This document shows positions 23,992 through 35,493 of a stretch of DNA of 64,000 nt, one piece after another (position 1 is the stretch's first letter; each line of letters opens with the position of its first letter). Under the pieces are notes generated by a model. That model was not told where the DNA came from. It searched no databases and worked only from the letters and a program-made list of their open reading frames with translations. The translations under genes and the position numbers were made by a program. Source of the stretch: Arenicola marina (taxonomy: Eukaryota > Annelida > Polychaeta > Arenicolidae); contig OZ025265.1 of the NCBI GenBank assembly GCA_964019135.1, positions 3,478,318 to 3,542,317 on the forward strand, in the 5' to 3' direction.

Positions 23992-25823
23992 TATATACAG
24001 TGGGGCCACGTAGGAGTTGCTTGCTATACAGTGGGGCCACGTAGGAGTTGCTCGCTATACAGTGGGGCCACGTAGGAGTTGCTTGCTATACAGTGGGGCC
24101 ACGTAGGAGTTGCTCGCTATACAGTGGGGCCACGTAGGAGTTGCTCGCTATACAGTGGGGCCACGTAGGAGTTGCTCGCTATACAGTGGGGCCACGTAGG
24201 AGTTGCTCGCTATACAGTGGGGCCACGTAGGAGTTGCTCGCTATACAGTGGGGCCACGTAGGAGTTGCTCGCTATACAGTGGGGCCACGTAGGAGTTGCT
24301 CGCTATACAGTGGGGCCACGTAGGAGTTGCTCGCTATACAGTGGGGCCACGTAGGAGTTGCTCGCTATACAGTGGGGCCACGTAGGAGTTGCTCGCTATA
24401 CAGTGGGGCCACGTAGGAGTTGCTCGCTATACAGTGGGGCCACGTAGGAGTTGCTCGCTATACAGTGGGGCCACGTAGGAGTTGCTTGCTATACAGTGGG
24501 GCCACGTAGGAGTTGCTTGCTATACAGTGGGGCCACGTAGGAGTTGCTTGCTATACAGTGGGGCCACGTAGGAGTTGCTTGCTATACAGTGGGGCCACGT
24601 AGGAGTTGCTCGCTATACAGTGGGGCCACGTAGGAGTTGCTCGCTATACAGTGGGGCCACGTAGGAGTTGCTCGCTATACAGTGGGGCCACGTAGGAGTT
24701 GCTCGCTATACAGTGGGGCCACGTAGGAGTTGCTCGCTATACAGTGGGGCCACGTAGGAGTTGCTCGCTATACAGTGGGACCACGTAGGAGTTGCTTGCT
24801 ATACAGTGGGGCCACGTAGGAGTTGCTCGCTATACAGTGGGGCCACGTAGGAGTTGCTCGCTATACAGTGGGGCCACGTAGGAGTTGCTCGCTATACAGT
24901 GGGGCCACGTAGGAGTTGCTTGCTATACAGTGGGGCCACGTAGGAGTTGCACGCTATACAGTGGGGCCACGTAGGAGTTGCTCGCTATACAGTGGGGCCA
25001 CGTAGGAGTTGCTCGCTATACAGTGGGGCCACGTAGGAGTTGCTTGCTATACAGTGGGGCCACGTAGGAGTTGCTTGCTATACAGTGGGGCCACGTAGGA
25101 GTTGCACGCTATACAGTGGGGCCACGTAGGAGTTGCTCGCTATACAGTGGGGCCGCGTAGGAGTTGCTCGCTATACAGTGGGGCCGCGTAGGAGTTGCTC
25201 GCTATACAGTGGGGCCACGTAGGAGTTGCACGCTATACAGTGGGGCCACGTAGGAGTTGCTCGCTATACAGTGGGGCCGCGTAGGAGTTGCTCGCTATAC
25301 AGTGGGGCCACGTAGGAGTTGCACGCTATACAGTGGGGCCACGTAGGAGTTGCTCGCTATACAGTGGGGCCACGTAGGAGTTGCTCGCTATACAGTGGGG
25401 CCGCGTAGGAGTTGCTCGCTATACAGTGGGGCCACGTAGGAGTTGCACGCTATACAGTGGGGCCACGTAGGAGTTGCTCGCTATACAGTGGGGCCGCGTA
25501 GGAGTTGCTCGCTATACAGTGGGGCCGCGTAGGAGTTGCTCGCTATACAGTGGGGCCGCGTAGGAGTTGCTCGCTATACAGTGGGGCCGCGTAGGAGTTG
25601 CTCGCTATACAGTGGGGCCACGTAGGAGTTGCACGCTATACAGTGGGGCCACGTAGGAGTTGCTCGCTATACAGTGGGGCCGCGTAGGAGTTGCTCGCTA
25701 TACAGTGGGGCCGCGTAGGAGTTGCTCGCTATACAGTGGGGCCGCGTAGGAGTTGCTCGCTATACAGTGGGGCCACGTAGGAGTTGCTCGCTATACAGTG
25801 GGGCCACGTGGGAGTTGCTCGCT
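23992..25823. repeat. Minisatellite, 31-bp unit, about 59 copies
   Basis: The unit is CTATACAGTGGGGCCACG followed by TAGGAGTTGCTCG. Length is constant. Two sites vary: CCACG/CCGCG, and TTGCTCG/TTGCTTG/TTGCACG. TTGCTTG occurs in runs in the left half, while CCGCG and TTGCACG occur in patterned groups of three to five units from about 24950 rightwards, so the right half grew by block copying. The plus strand has a stop within the unit, so no long frame arises. Confidence 0.97.
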
Positions 25824-26714
25824 TGCGTGTGCGTTAATGTAATACCAAGATTGGCTAATTGGGGGTTGCACCAATTGATATTAATGCATCACTTTCTGAA
25901 CGCATGCCCCGCTACTTAACCCAGCTTTATCGTGTCATGAAGACCTTCCGCGCATGCGCGACCGCGCGGTGGGAGGCCGGTAATATGAGTTTATAGTAAT
26001 TAGCTGTCCAGCCCCAAATCCTTGTCCTCCCGGCATTCCTTGCGCGCCTTCATTTGACAATCCCCTAGCGCCCAGCCCACACCTTCTACCTACATTGACC
26101 CCTGCCCCCCCCCCCCCCCCTCGAGGCCCTCTTTCATGTCCACAGCGCCATTGATGTGTCGAAATGAAGATATCCAGACCCTCTTCCGGGAAATGTCCCT
26201 CATATATCCCCAGAGACAGCGGCGGCATTAGGATACGGGTGAAGGGCAAGACTCGTCCGTTCTCGTCTGGGAGCCCCGAGACGCTGGGTGGCGAGACAGA
26301 TTAAATGTTACATGGATGGGCGGCTGGACATTTTAGACCAAAGTTATGCACACAGGGAACTCATATTATAGCAGTTTAGAGTGCCGGATTAATGAAAGAA
26401 GAGCCCCCCTATCTAAGATGAAGTGCAGAGTTGGTGACATGGGTGTCATAAAAACCCAGTTGAAGCGTAGGATGGCTGAAAGTTTATCGGTGTAGCTATG
26501 ACTTAGTGTAGGATTGGTGAAAGTTGGAGTGCAGGATTGGTGAAATTATCAACTATCGATTATACTAATTGTAGATTATTATCAATGGGTCTGCATTGTC
26601 CCAATGTGTCATTTGTGCGCATAGAGCTGGCCTAAACACCAACATTGTACTTACGACCGAATCTGAACAAGTCTGCTAGTTATGATGCTAGTGACTCACA
26701 AGGAGGGTGAAAAA
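25824..26714. other. Unique stretch, no gene recognised
   Basis: Contains a C run of 16 at 26105-26120 and two near copies of GCAGGATTGGTGAAA at about 26505-26545. The minus-strand frame at 25935-26249 is glycine-rich because of the C-rich DNA and has no domain. Confidence 0.45.
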
Positions 26715-26785
26715 AAAACGCAGTTGACTAGTCGGAACAATGACATTCACAGCAACGGACTGGGGTTCGATTCCCCATCCTACTT
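26715..26785 (+). repeat. tRNA-derived SINE head (plus strand)
   Basis: An A-box-like TTGACTAGTCGG (about 26724) is followed by ACTGGGGTTCGATTCCCC (about 26760-26777), which contains a perfect B box in a paired T-arm context. The spacing is tRNA-like. The following 100 bp may be the SINE body, but no second copy in the window confirms its end. Confidence 0.55.
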
Positions 26786-27440
26786 GGCAAATTCGTCTGG
26801 AGATAATTTCACATGATTCATCGGATTGTCCGAGGAGGTCTATTCGCCCAACGTAGCACATGTACGCCCAATATGACCTAACACCGATTGATACCTTCGT
26901 GAGACTGTGGCAATATGCTGGCCTAGCCGACGGACACCCCAGACTCCGCCAAGGACCATTATGACCGCGGGATATCGATAACTGGTTACTGTGGATACCC
27001 CGGTCCCACATCCCATTTCCAACCGGTTTCCTCCCCCGCTGTATGGCAACGATGGTGTAACCATGAGCCGTCGTCAGCCACAAGCACCAGGGTAACAGTC
27101 TGTCCATAGCCGACAGTCCGTTTCTATACAATGTGTGTTGTATTTGCATTATAATTTACGCCATCTTGGTAAAAATATTCTTTGGTAATCTCTTGGTATT
27201 ATTTCTTGGTAATAATATAGACTGTGTTGTGTCATCCTCTCGAGTCTAGAATGTCAATAGCTGCCCGTTTGCTGCCCGGTTGCTGAGGAAATTCTATTTG
27301 CACTATAATTTCCGCTACATTGACACAATTCTCAGCAATGGGGGGATGTAAGTTATGATGACTGTTGACACCCGGCCTGCTCAGACTAAGCTGGGTCATT
27401 ATATCATGCCAGACGACCGACAGACCAACCCCGGGTCTAA
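26786..27440. other. Unique stretch after the SINE head
   Basis: The minus-strand frame covering 26688-27149 runs across the SINE head and has no recognised domain, so it is not called. Near 27180-27225 TTGGTAAT/TTGGTATT motifs repeat loosely. Confidence 0.45.
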
Positions 27441-27482
27441 TTGGACAAAGCTCGGGAATATATTACGAGTCGGTGGCCTATA

Positions 27483-27872
27483 ATGTCGTCTGGTGACCAG
27501 CCATTCGCCTCTGAGCCTGTACCGGCACCGGTAACTCAGGGCGTCATATCCGATCAAATCCCATCGTGTCGTGGCTTCGAATACATGACTCCGGCATCAT
27601 TCCTCCGCAATGTAGGTATCGATAAGAAACTTAATGACAGAGCGGTGTCATTGGCGCGACTCCTGGTGGAACGCCCGAAAACTACACCACGCAATGCAGA
27701 GATTGAATACAATGATGATGTATCTTTCTGGGTACGGATCCCTCTTCAGAATTCCGTGCTTTGTGTTCGGGATCTCATTCCCACCGCACTATTTAGCCCC
27801 CGGCCCAGACCGCTCCCCTGTGGTCTGTGGGGGCAACCGAAAAACACAGAAATACAATTCCGACAGCGGTGA
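27483..27872 (+). CDS. Possible exon or small ORF, 129 codons, unknown
   Basis: An open frame starts at ATG 27483 and ends at TGA 27870-27872. The peptide has mixed, globular-looking composition (for example the segment FLRNVGIDKKLNDRAVSLAR) and is not built from a tandem repeat, unlike most long frames here. No family is recognised, and no signal peptide or membrane segment is seen. The frame is also open upstream of the ATG, so an exon starting further left is possible. With no homologue or clear splice site this is a weak candidate. Confidence 0.22.
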   Translation: MSSGDQPFASEPVPAPVTQGVISDQIPSCRGFEYMTPASFLRNVGIDKKLNDRAVSLARLLVERPKTTPRNAEIEYNDDVSFWVRIPLQNSVLCVRDLIPTALFSPRPRPLPCGLWGQPKNTEIQFRQR

Positions 27873-30397
27873 TTGAGGGGGTACTTGTGACAGTCCGGAT
27901 TAAACCTACGGCGTTCCACTTCACCCCAGCTATGGATTTGCTCTTACTAGAGCTATTTTGAGAGAGAGAGAGGGAGCGAGAGATATATATTTATAAAAAA
28001 GAGGGCAAAGCTAACTCTCCAACGTTCTACGATGGACGATCGAAGTCTATATCTGACCGTGGTAACGGAAAGATCAGGAATCCAAGCACAAAATCCCGTT
28101 TTCCCCCAAACTGAATAGATTTCCACTCGGTCTAGTGAGCAGTGACGGCGGCCGTTACGTCTGGATTCGGGGAAACGCAGCCGGTCAGGTTTTGTTCATT
28201 TTGACACACTTGGATGGGCAACTAGAACCCCCCAGGGCAGTTCCTGAATAGTGACATTTAGATCGGCTACAGACAGCCCCGGGTGATAAGACATGGATGG
28301 GGAGATACGGGGGGAGGGGAGTGGAGGAGAGGGGAGGGGAGGGAAGGGGAGGGGAGGGGAGGGAAGGGGAGGGCGGTCGAGAGGGAAGGAGGAATTCCTG
28401 GATGTCATTATCCACCAATCGCAATATATTGCAGCAAGCAATAATCGCGTTGGTTTCATTCTTCTGTCTCGTTGTAATTGGTGTAATGTCGAGTACATGA
28501 GGCAGACAATGTGAATGGCACTTGCCTTTGCCGTGGTTCTGGTTTCCAGTCACGTTATAACCTTTGCTTTTGGGATTAGATAACAGTTTGTGAGTATTTT
28601 TCGAATCAGTGTGTCTCTAGCTTTTGTCATTCGCAGGACCTATAGTGATTTAAACACTGTCCAGCATATAACACGTAACACATAGCATATAACACATACA
28701 TACCACGTGACACAAGATGGATTGCGGTGTTACTCAATTCACGTACAAAAATGTTTAAAAAAATATTGTACAAAAAATAAAACATAGAGAAAATTATTAG
28801 TTGGAGGGAGGGAGGGGGTGAGGTGGGGGGGGGGGGGGTATGGCATGGATTCCATATCCTGACAAAGGCCAGCGACATTGCTACAATATCACTGCCAATG
28901 TACATTTGACAGGCGTTTAATATGCTGGTAAGCTGGGTAATGGCGGAATTACCGTTATCAAAATTGTGATGAATACTTCATTTTTGGGACTTTATGACTT
29001 GATAATGTTCTCATTTGCATACCCATTGTATATTTCATGTGTCTAGAGGTATAATGCGCCACTGATGAGAATGAACCACGGGAGCACGTGGCTCTGGCAT
29101 GGCAACTGGCAGTTTTGCTAAGGGGAACCAGACATGGAAAAACCTAATGGCTGATTACGAACAAATTGAGAGAGTAATCTCACGTTTGCGGTTATTCCTC
29201 TTAAAGTAGTTATGTTATAAGCAGCAGATGATCTACATTTGTATAGCTGTGGGATATATTTTGCATATCCATTAGGAAATTGCTCCTAAGGAAAATCAAC
29301 ACGTGTGGAGCTCAATAGTTATGTACGACAGAAGTAACCTCGTCCAGACGTTAAAGGCATGCCCTCAGAATAGTAATGTATACGAGCTACTACTTAAAAT
29401 ATAGATGATAAAGAATACCACTGGTTCAAGAAATCAGCAATAATCCCCGTGTTACAGTCAGCATGCCTCTATAGGCTATAACGGGTCTAACTCCGAAGCA
29501 AAGGGTTGGCACAGCTTCCGGGGGGGGGGGGCTTAGGGGTGGTGGGGTGCGGATATGGTCATAATTCCGTCATAATCATTCCAGCTCTTCAGACCTTCGC
29601 TCGTTCCATTCGGTCTATTGCCCCGTGGAGAGAGATCAAAAATGGCGACAAACGGGCAACCAATGTTGGTAATTGCCTCAAGATGGCACCACCGGACGGG
29701 CGCTGTAGCAAACGGCAAAAGGATTTCGGTTTACATGGGAGGGCACCGCAGTCGGGTCAGCGAGCCGAGGACCTAGCTACCCGGAGGAGGGTACGTTGGC
29801 ACCTCCGACTGCTTTAGGCCGTCTCTTCCCATGAAATCTTTATGCGGGGCTATTACGGAGTGGAGAGTGTCTGGATGTGTTGGTGGTTGGCCGCTTGGCG
29901 TCGCCTCTGGACCTGGCGCCACTGACCCCGGGAGTCGTGGGTCAGGTCCTTTATGGCTGTACCGGCCGGCCATGGCTACAGACTTCACCGCTTGGAGGCG
30001 CATTGATTTGCCCTTGGGTGAATGGCCACCGTGGTACGCCCTCGCCCTTCCTACCCCTACAGCGCGAGGCCATTGGCTGGCGTTATCTAGACTCGGTCAC
30101 TTTAGTTCGTGTCTGGTTCATTACCCTGCAGTTGAATGTGGCTCTCGTTTTGCGCCCTCATCCACTCCGATGATACCACTCCCCTTCTTTCTCAACCCTC
30201 CCCCCACCCCACCCTCCCCCCACCCCACCCCGTCATCTCCCCGCATCCATCCTCCCCCATTCTCCCGCCACCATTTGTCCCCATCACCTCCCCCCCCCAC
30301 CCTCCACTACCCAGGCGAGCCATTCTTCGGGATATGCGGGTGAGATTTATCGGTGGTGGCGCTGGAAGCAGATGAGACTGCCTCATTGTGTTTTAAT
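27873..30397. other. Mostly unique stretch with simple-sequence patches
   Basis: (GA)n at about 27958-27985. A purine tract of GGGGA/GGGAA repeats at 28305-28385, whose complement gives proline/serine-rich frames. G runs of 14 at about 28825-28838 and 12 at 29520-29531. C-rich DNA at 30180-30300. Open frames at 29506-30343 overlap on both strands and have no recognised domain. Confidence 0.5.
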
Positions 30398-31310
30398 TCA
30401 TTACCGGTGGCGCACATGCCGGCCACATTACCACATTACCGGTGGCGCACATGCCGGCCACATTACCACATTACCGGTGGCGCACATGCCGGCCACATTA
30501 CCACATTACCGGTGGCGCACATGCCGGCAACATTACCACATTACCGGGGGCGCACATGCCAGCCACATTACCACATTACCGGTGACGCACATGCCGGCCA
30601 CATTACCACATTACCGGTGACGCACATGCCGGTCACATTACCACATTACCGGTGACGCACAGACCGGCCACATTACCACATTACCGGTGACGCACAGACC
30701 GGCCACATTACCACATTACCGGTGGCGCACATGCCGGCCACATTACCACATTACCGGGGGCGCACATGCCGGTCACATTGCCACATTACCGGTGACGCAC
30801 AGACCGGCCACATTACCACATTACCGGTGACGCACATGCCAGCCACATTACCACATTACCGGTGACGCACAGACCGGCCACATTACCACATTACCGGTGA
30901 CGCACATGCCAGCCACATTACCACATTACCGGTGACGCACAGACCGGCCACATTACCACATTACCGGTGACGCACATGCCAGCCACATTACCACATTACC
31001 GGTGACGCACAGACCGGCCACATTACCACATTACCGGTGACGCACATGCCAGCCACATTACCACATTACCGGTGACGCACAGACCGGCCACATTACCACA
31101 TTACCGGTGACGCACAGACCGGCCACATTACCACATTACCGGTGACGCACATGCCAGCCACATTACCACATTACCGGTGACGCACATGCCGGTCACATTA
31201 CCACATTACCGGTGACGCACATGCCAGCCACATTACCACATTACCGGTGACGCACAGACCGGCCACATTACCACATTACCGGTGACGCACAGATCGGCCA
31301 GATTAAACCA
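30398..31310. repeat. Minisatellite, 35-bp unit, about 26 copies
   Basis: The unit is CACATTACCACATTACCGGT followed by GACGCACATGCCGGC. The left copies carry GGCGCAC; from the sixth copy on GACGCAC dominates. ATGCCAGCC and AGACCGGCC types then alternate regularly from about 30780 to 31080, which is a 70-bp higher-order unit. Confidence 0.96.
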
Positions 31311-33239
31311 CATTACCAACACAGGATAAGACCATAAGAAACCCGAATCATAATGCGTAACATGGACGGTTTACTTATTTAATACGAAGAAGATGGTTCA
31401 CCTCATGTCATATGCTAAATAAGTAAATATATGTCGCTCTTTACGTTGCCCAGCTACTCTTCTCGTTCACTCGCTTATTTCCGCTTGCTCCTTACCACTG
31501 AGTTTATCCCTATTCCGCTCGCCCCTCTATCCTCATATATAATTGTGTAATATATATCACTCCTCGCCCTCTATCCTCTATCCCTATATATCTGTGTGCC
31601 TGTACCCCTAAATATATCTCCTGTCTATGCATCTCTATATATCTGACCATTCCTATAGCCTATATCTACCCCTTCCCTATATTCCTACATACATCTGCTT
31701 CCTATGTGTCCCTATATCTATGCTCCATCCCTCTATCTCTGTCTATATCTATGATCTCCCTTAAACCATATACAACTTCCCCCCATTTCTCTTAAATCCC
31801 TGCTTCTCTTTTTTTAGGTCCAGTCGCTTTCCTGTCAACGTTCTTCGCTGTGTTTTTCAGTATGGCTCCCCTACCCTGTCTCTTTTCTCTGTGCCCCCCC
31901 CCCCCCACCTGCCCCTCCTCTATATCCTCTTATCTTCACTGTGAACATATCCAGCCCGTCTTTTTAACGTCTTACACCGGAGGCTGGTGTCAATGCGGTG
32001 CCACCGGTGATCTCAGCACTGACGTACCGGTCCGGGGTTGTGGGGCTGCGGGGGTGACGGGGTCGCTTGTGATTTATTGGCCAGACAGCTGATTGTTTAG
32101 GGTTTCATCCCCCCGACGGAGTGATATATCCGTCAGCCGACTTATCTCGTGATACCATCAACATCCCACCAGACAGGCGCTGCGGGTTGCTGGCTCTTTT
32201 TCTTTCCGTTGCGGCCCGAGTTTCGCATATCACGTGAGAACAGCGCTGCCCCCTACCGGCCGAGTCAGCCATCCGCGGAGAGCTGACTTTTGTACTGGTT
32301 ACGCACGGATGATTCCGTCACCAGATGGCGTCACTGTGCCATGTTTCTACGGCATTCGGCATCTAAATGTAACTTCAGATCACGTCTCACGGGTACTATA
32401 GTAGTGGCTGAAGGCACTTATGACATTCCTTGTGGCATCAAGTCAGCTTCACTCGGCAATGGAGCTCTCCACTGCATGATAATTCCAGATTATTATAGTT
32501 AGCATTATTGGAGTAACTTTGCCTGGCTTGTATAATGCGAAAATTATGAATTACAATCCAAAAACTGTATCGAGATTACTCTCAATGTGCCCAAAAAAAG
32601 CGACAGTGAACTATTATGTCTGAGTGGGGGATAAGCGGGATTTTTTGTTGGACACAACTTGCTGAATACCAAGAAACTCTTGACTATCTGAAGTGGGATC
32701 GCTTCGGCGACAGATGTCAATGAGTGATAAAGGTTAGCTGACAAGAGTGGGTGTGTGTATCGGGGTGAGGAGGGGGTGGTGGTATGGAATGACGTGTCCT
32801 CTGACTGGTCTTTCCGTCCTCTATTCCTTATTTATTGAGACGTCGGAGTCGAGCGTGTGTTGTCCCCACTTTTTACCCACCTGCTTCGCGCTTGGGAGAA
32901 GACACGACACGAAGACAACCTGATTTGCCAGTTTTGTCATGAAATCCAATATAAATTGTCAAGATAGGGTAAAATTAACTCCCGCGTCGCCTGCAGTTTT
33001 GGTCGGTCTTGTTGGCACTTCAATCGGAAACGCCTGACAGACTAAGCACCACCCATGACGAACTTGTTTTGCCGGGTGATGTTAAATCAATATTATTGAA
33101 ATAAGAGTTTAACATTTTACACAATTATGACGCAAATACGAGTACCCGGGCGTCCACATATTATTTGCCTTTGATAATGTTGCAATTGATATAATTTATA
33201 AGCCTACGCAATGCTTATGAGATACGTAACCATGTGACA
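31311..33239. other. Unique stretch with a pyrimidine/TATATC-rich part
   Basis: From about 31500 to 31830 the plus strand is rich in CCCTATATCT-like motifs, a decayed simple repeat. A C run of 13 lies at 31894-31906. An acceptor-like TTCGCTGTGTTTTTCAG occurs at 31860, but no supported exon follows. Nothing else was recognised. Confidence 0.45.
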
Positions 33240-33790
33240 TGCAACCCTGTATGATATAAAGTTGGAAGGTCGTGGGTTTAAACCCTGTCATCTAGATATT
33301 ATATATATTTTTAGATTATTAGATATATTTTTTCATATTGGTTAAAAAAAATTAAGCGCTAAAAACGCCTTTTTTCCTTTCCTACAAATGATAGGGGATG
33401 GAGAAGAAACAAGTGGGAGTTGAACCCATGTGGTAGTCAAGTTGGTCGGCTGTACGACTGTGGCCCCCCGGGAATTATATATCAGCCACATGGTGGCGCC
33501 ATTATAAGTGGCTAGATTGCTGAATCAATGTTTCGGTCAGCAAGGCGAGGAGAGATGTTGTGATTGAATCTCAAAGGCTGGCCCTATATTATCGCCTTAT
33601 TCTATGGTCGACATTGATAATATTATCATTGGAAATGATATCACTACCTAGCGAATAGATTCAATAACAGGTCATCTTGTGGTCGTATGTGATATAGCTC
33701 GGTAGGTGCTGTTGCCTAATGATACGGGTGTTCAGTGTGAACCCTTATTAGGCGGTCGTACAATGAAGATTGTCTTCAGGCTGTCCATAC
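33240..33790. repeat. Cluster of tRNA-like SINE fragments
   Basis: Three tRNA-like signatures lie within 550 bp. On the plus strand there is a B-box-like GTGGGTTTAAACCCTG near 33273. On the minus strand GGGTTCAACTCCCAC (complement of 33414-33432) has an A-box-like partner further on. On the plus strand TATAGCTCGGTAGGTG near 33695 is followed by TGTTCAGTGTGAACCC. None folds as a complete tRNA. They are best read as decayed SINE heads. Confidence 0.4.
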
Positions 33791-34452
33791 AGAGCTACAG
33801 GCGTAACCTGCCGTGCTGAAGATGGTTGGGGCTGAGGCATTCACACCCCGACATGTATTTCCTCGCCCCGCATCAAACCTCTCCGCCAAGTGCCTAATGC
33901 ATTCACGCCTTGCAGCTCCTCAAAGTGTTTTGCTGTGGCCAAAAACTCTATGAGACGGAAGGCGGCGGGGAAAGGAGGACAGCTCCGCCCGGGTGGGGAA
34001 TAGACAAAACCAAAGAGGGATGGATTGGGTTCCTGATATGCGTCCGCGGTGCTGGTACTGACGAAGACTACAGGGATTTGGTTTGGGAAGGAATGCCGCC
34101 ATATTGTTTTCAGTATCTTCACGCTTCTCGCCATACACACAAAGTCCCCGCCTCGCGTGCTGAAGGCATGTCACCCACGTCAATCGGTCACATGATCGCG
34201 TGCTCGTTAACGCGAGTCGGAGGAAGCGGCTTCGTTCACCCCATTAGCACCCTCATTGCCCCCCCCCCCCCCCACCACCCCTCTCCCTCTCTCATATTGC
34301 TTCATCAACCACACTCTGCCAGCAGCGGGAGCTCGTTCCTCATATCACCTCTGCCCCACGTAACCGCCAACCTCACGAATGGCCTCAACGGTTCTTGAGT
34401 CATGATTGGTTTTGGAGGGTTGTTTAAATTGAATATTGTATTATATTGCAGA
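33791..34452. other. Unique stretch with overlapping open frames
   Basis: A plus-strand frame (33910-34398) and a minus-strand frame (33841-34140) overlap over 34 kb. Neither has a recognised domain, and the plus frame ends in a C-rich tract with a C run of about 15 at 34259-34273. An acceptor-like CGCCTTGCAG ends at 33915. Too weak to call a gene. Confidence 0.35.
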
Positions 34453-34645
34453 ATTTGAAAAATATAGACATTCCGTTGTTAAATGATCACGATAGAAGCG
34501 TTAAGCAAAAAATTATTTCATAATAACACGGAGTCATATTTCAAAACGCTTCACGCCTTTGACCTCGATCAAACTCGAAAATATAGTTAGAAAGTAACAT
34601 ATGGCTTCTAATTATTCAAAGTCGAATGAATTCGTCCGTTACCAT
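34453..34645 (+). repeat. Dispersed repeat, copy 1
   Basis: Shares TGAAAAATATAGACATTCCG at its start and ACTCGAAAATA..GTT.GAAAGTAACAT, AATTATTCAAAGT and GAATTCGTCC at its end with 63856-64000, in the same order and orientation. The middle differs more and is longer here. It is a non-coding interspersed element of unknown class. Confidence 0.65.
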
Positions 34646-34769
34646 ACCAGTGGGACAGTAAACGGTAAACAATTTTCGCCTATGAAGAATAAGTTTGATG
34701 GTTAAATGTGACATGTGGCAGATGGAGTATGGCACGAACGTATAACGCCCTCTGGCGGCAGATCGCATC

Positions 34770-35285
34770 AACCCGTCACCATATTGCTTCACCAACCAGT
34801 CACCATATTGCTTCACCAACCAGTCACCATATTGCTTCACCCACCTGTCACCATATTGCTTCACCAACCAGTCACCATATGGCTTCACCCACCAGTCACC
34901 ATATTGCTTCACCAACCAGTCACCATATGGCTTCACCCACCCGTCAGCATATTGCTTCACCAACCAGTCACCATATGGCTTCACCCACCAGTCGCCATAT
35001 TGCTTCACCAACCAGTCACCATATTGCTTCACCCACCAGTCACCATATGGCTTCACCAACCAGTCACCATATTGCTGCACCCACCAGTCACCATATTGCT
35101 GCACCCACCAGTCACCATATTGCTGCACCCACCAGTCACCATATGGCTTCACCAACCAGTCACCATATTGCTTCACCAACCAGTCACCATATTGCTGCAC
35201 CCACCAGTCACCATATGGGTTCTTCCACCAGTCACCATATGGCTTCACCAAGCAGTCACCATACCGCTTCACCATCGTTCACAGC
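34770..35285. repeat. Minisatellite, 24-bp unit, about 21 copies
   Basis: The unit is CAGTCACCATATTGCTTCAC followed by CAAC. Sites alternate: ATTGCT/ATGGCT, TTCACC/TGCACC and CAAC/CCAC. Because 24 is eight codons, each frame gives a steady 8-residue repeat; HHIASPTS and VTILLHQP on plus and YGDWLVKQ on minus are all open. Open frames on both strands and no domain argue against calling a gene. Confidence 0.95.
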
Positions 35286-35493
35286 CAACTGCGACATTCC
35301 TTCACAAGCGCCAATCATGTTCCTTCCCAGTGTGTCCACTATACAGCTTGACCATACGACCTGTCATATTGCCTTACCAACAACCCCTTATACCGCATCC
35401 CCGACCAATGGAGTGTCCAATTGCTGCACTAAACCGATATGCCACTTTGAGCATGCATCACCATCCACATGACGTCTGCAGTCACGCAGCAGG

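Noticed and set aside
1-25823. CRISPR-like arrays, since several units are 28-31 bp
   Set aside because: Units are contiguous with no unique spacers, and the context is a eukaryotic genome.
33910-34398. Plus-strand frame of 162 codons after an acceptor-like CAG
   Set aside because: No recognised domain, an overlapping minus-strand frame of similar quality, and a C-rich low-complexity end.
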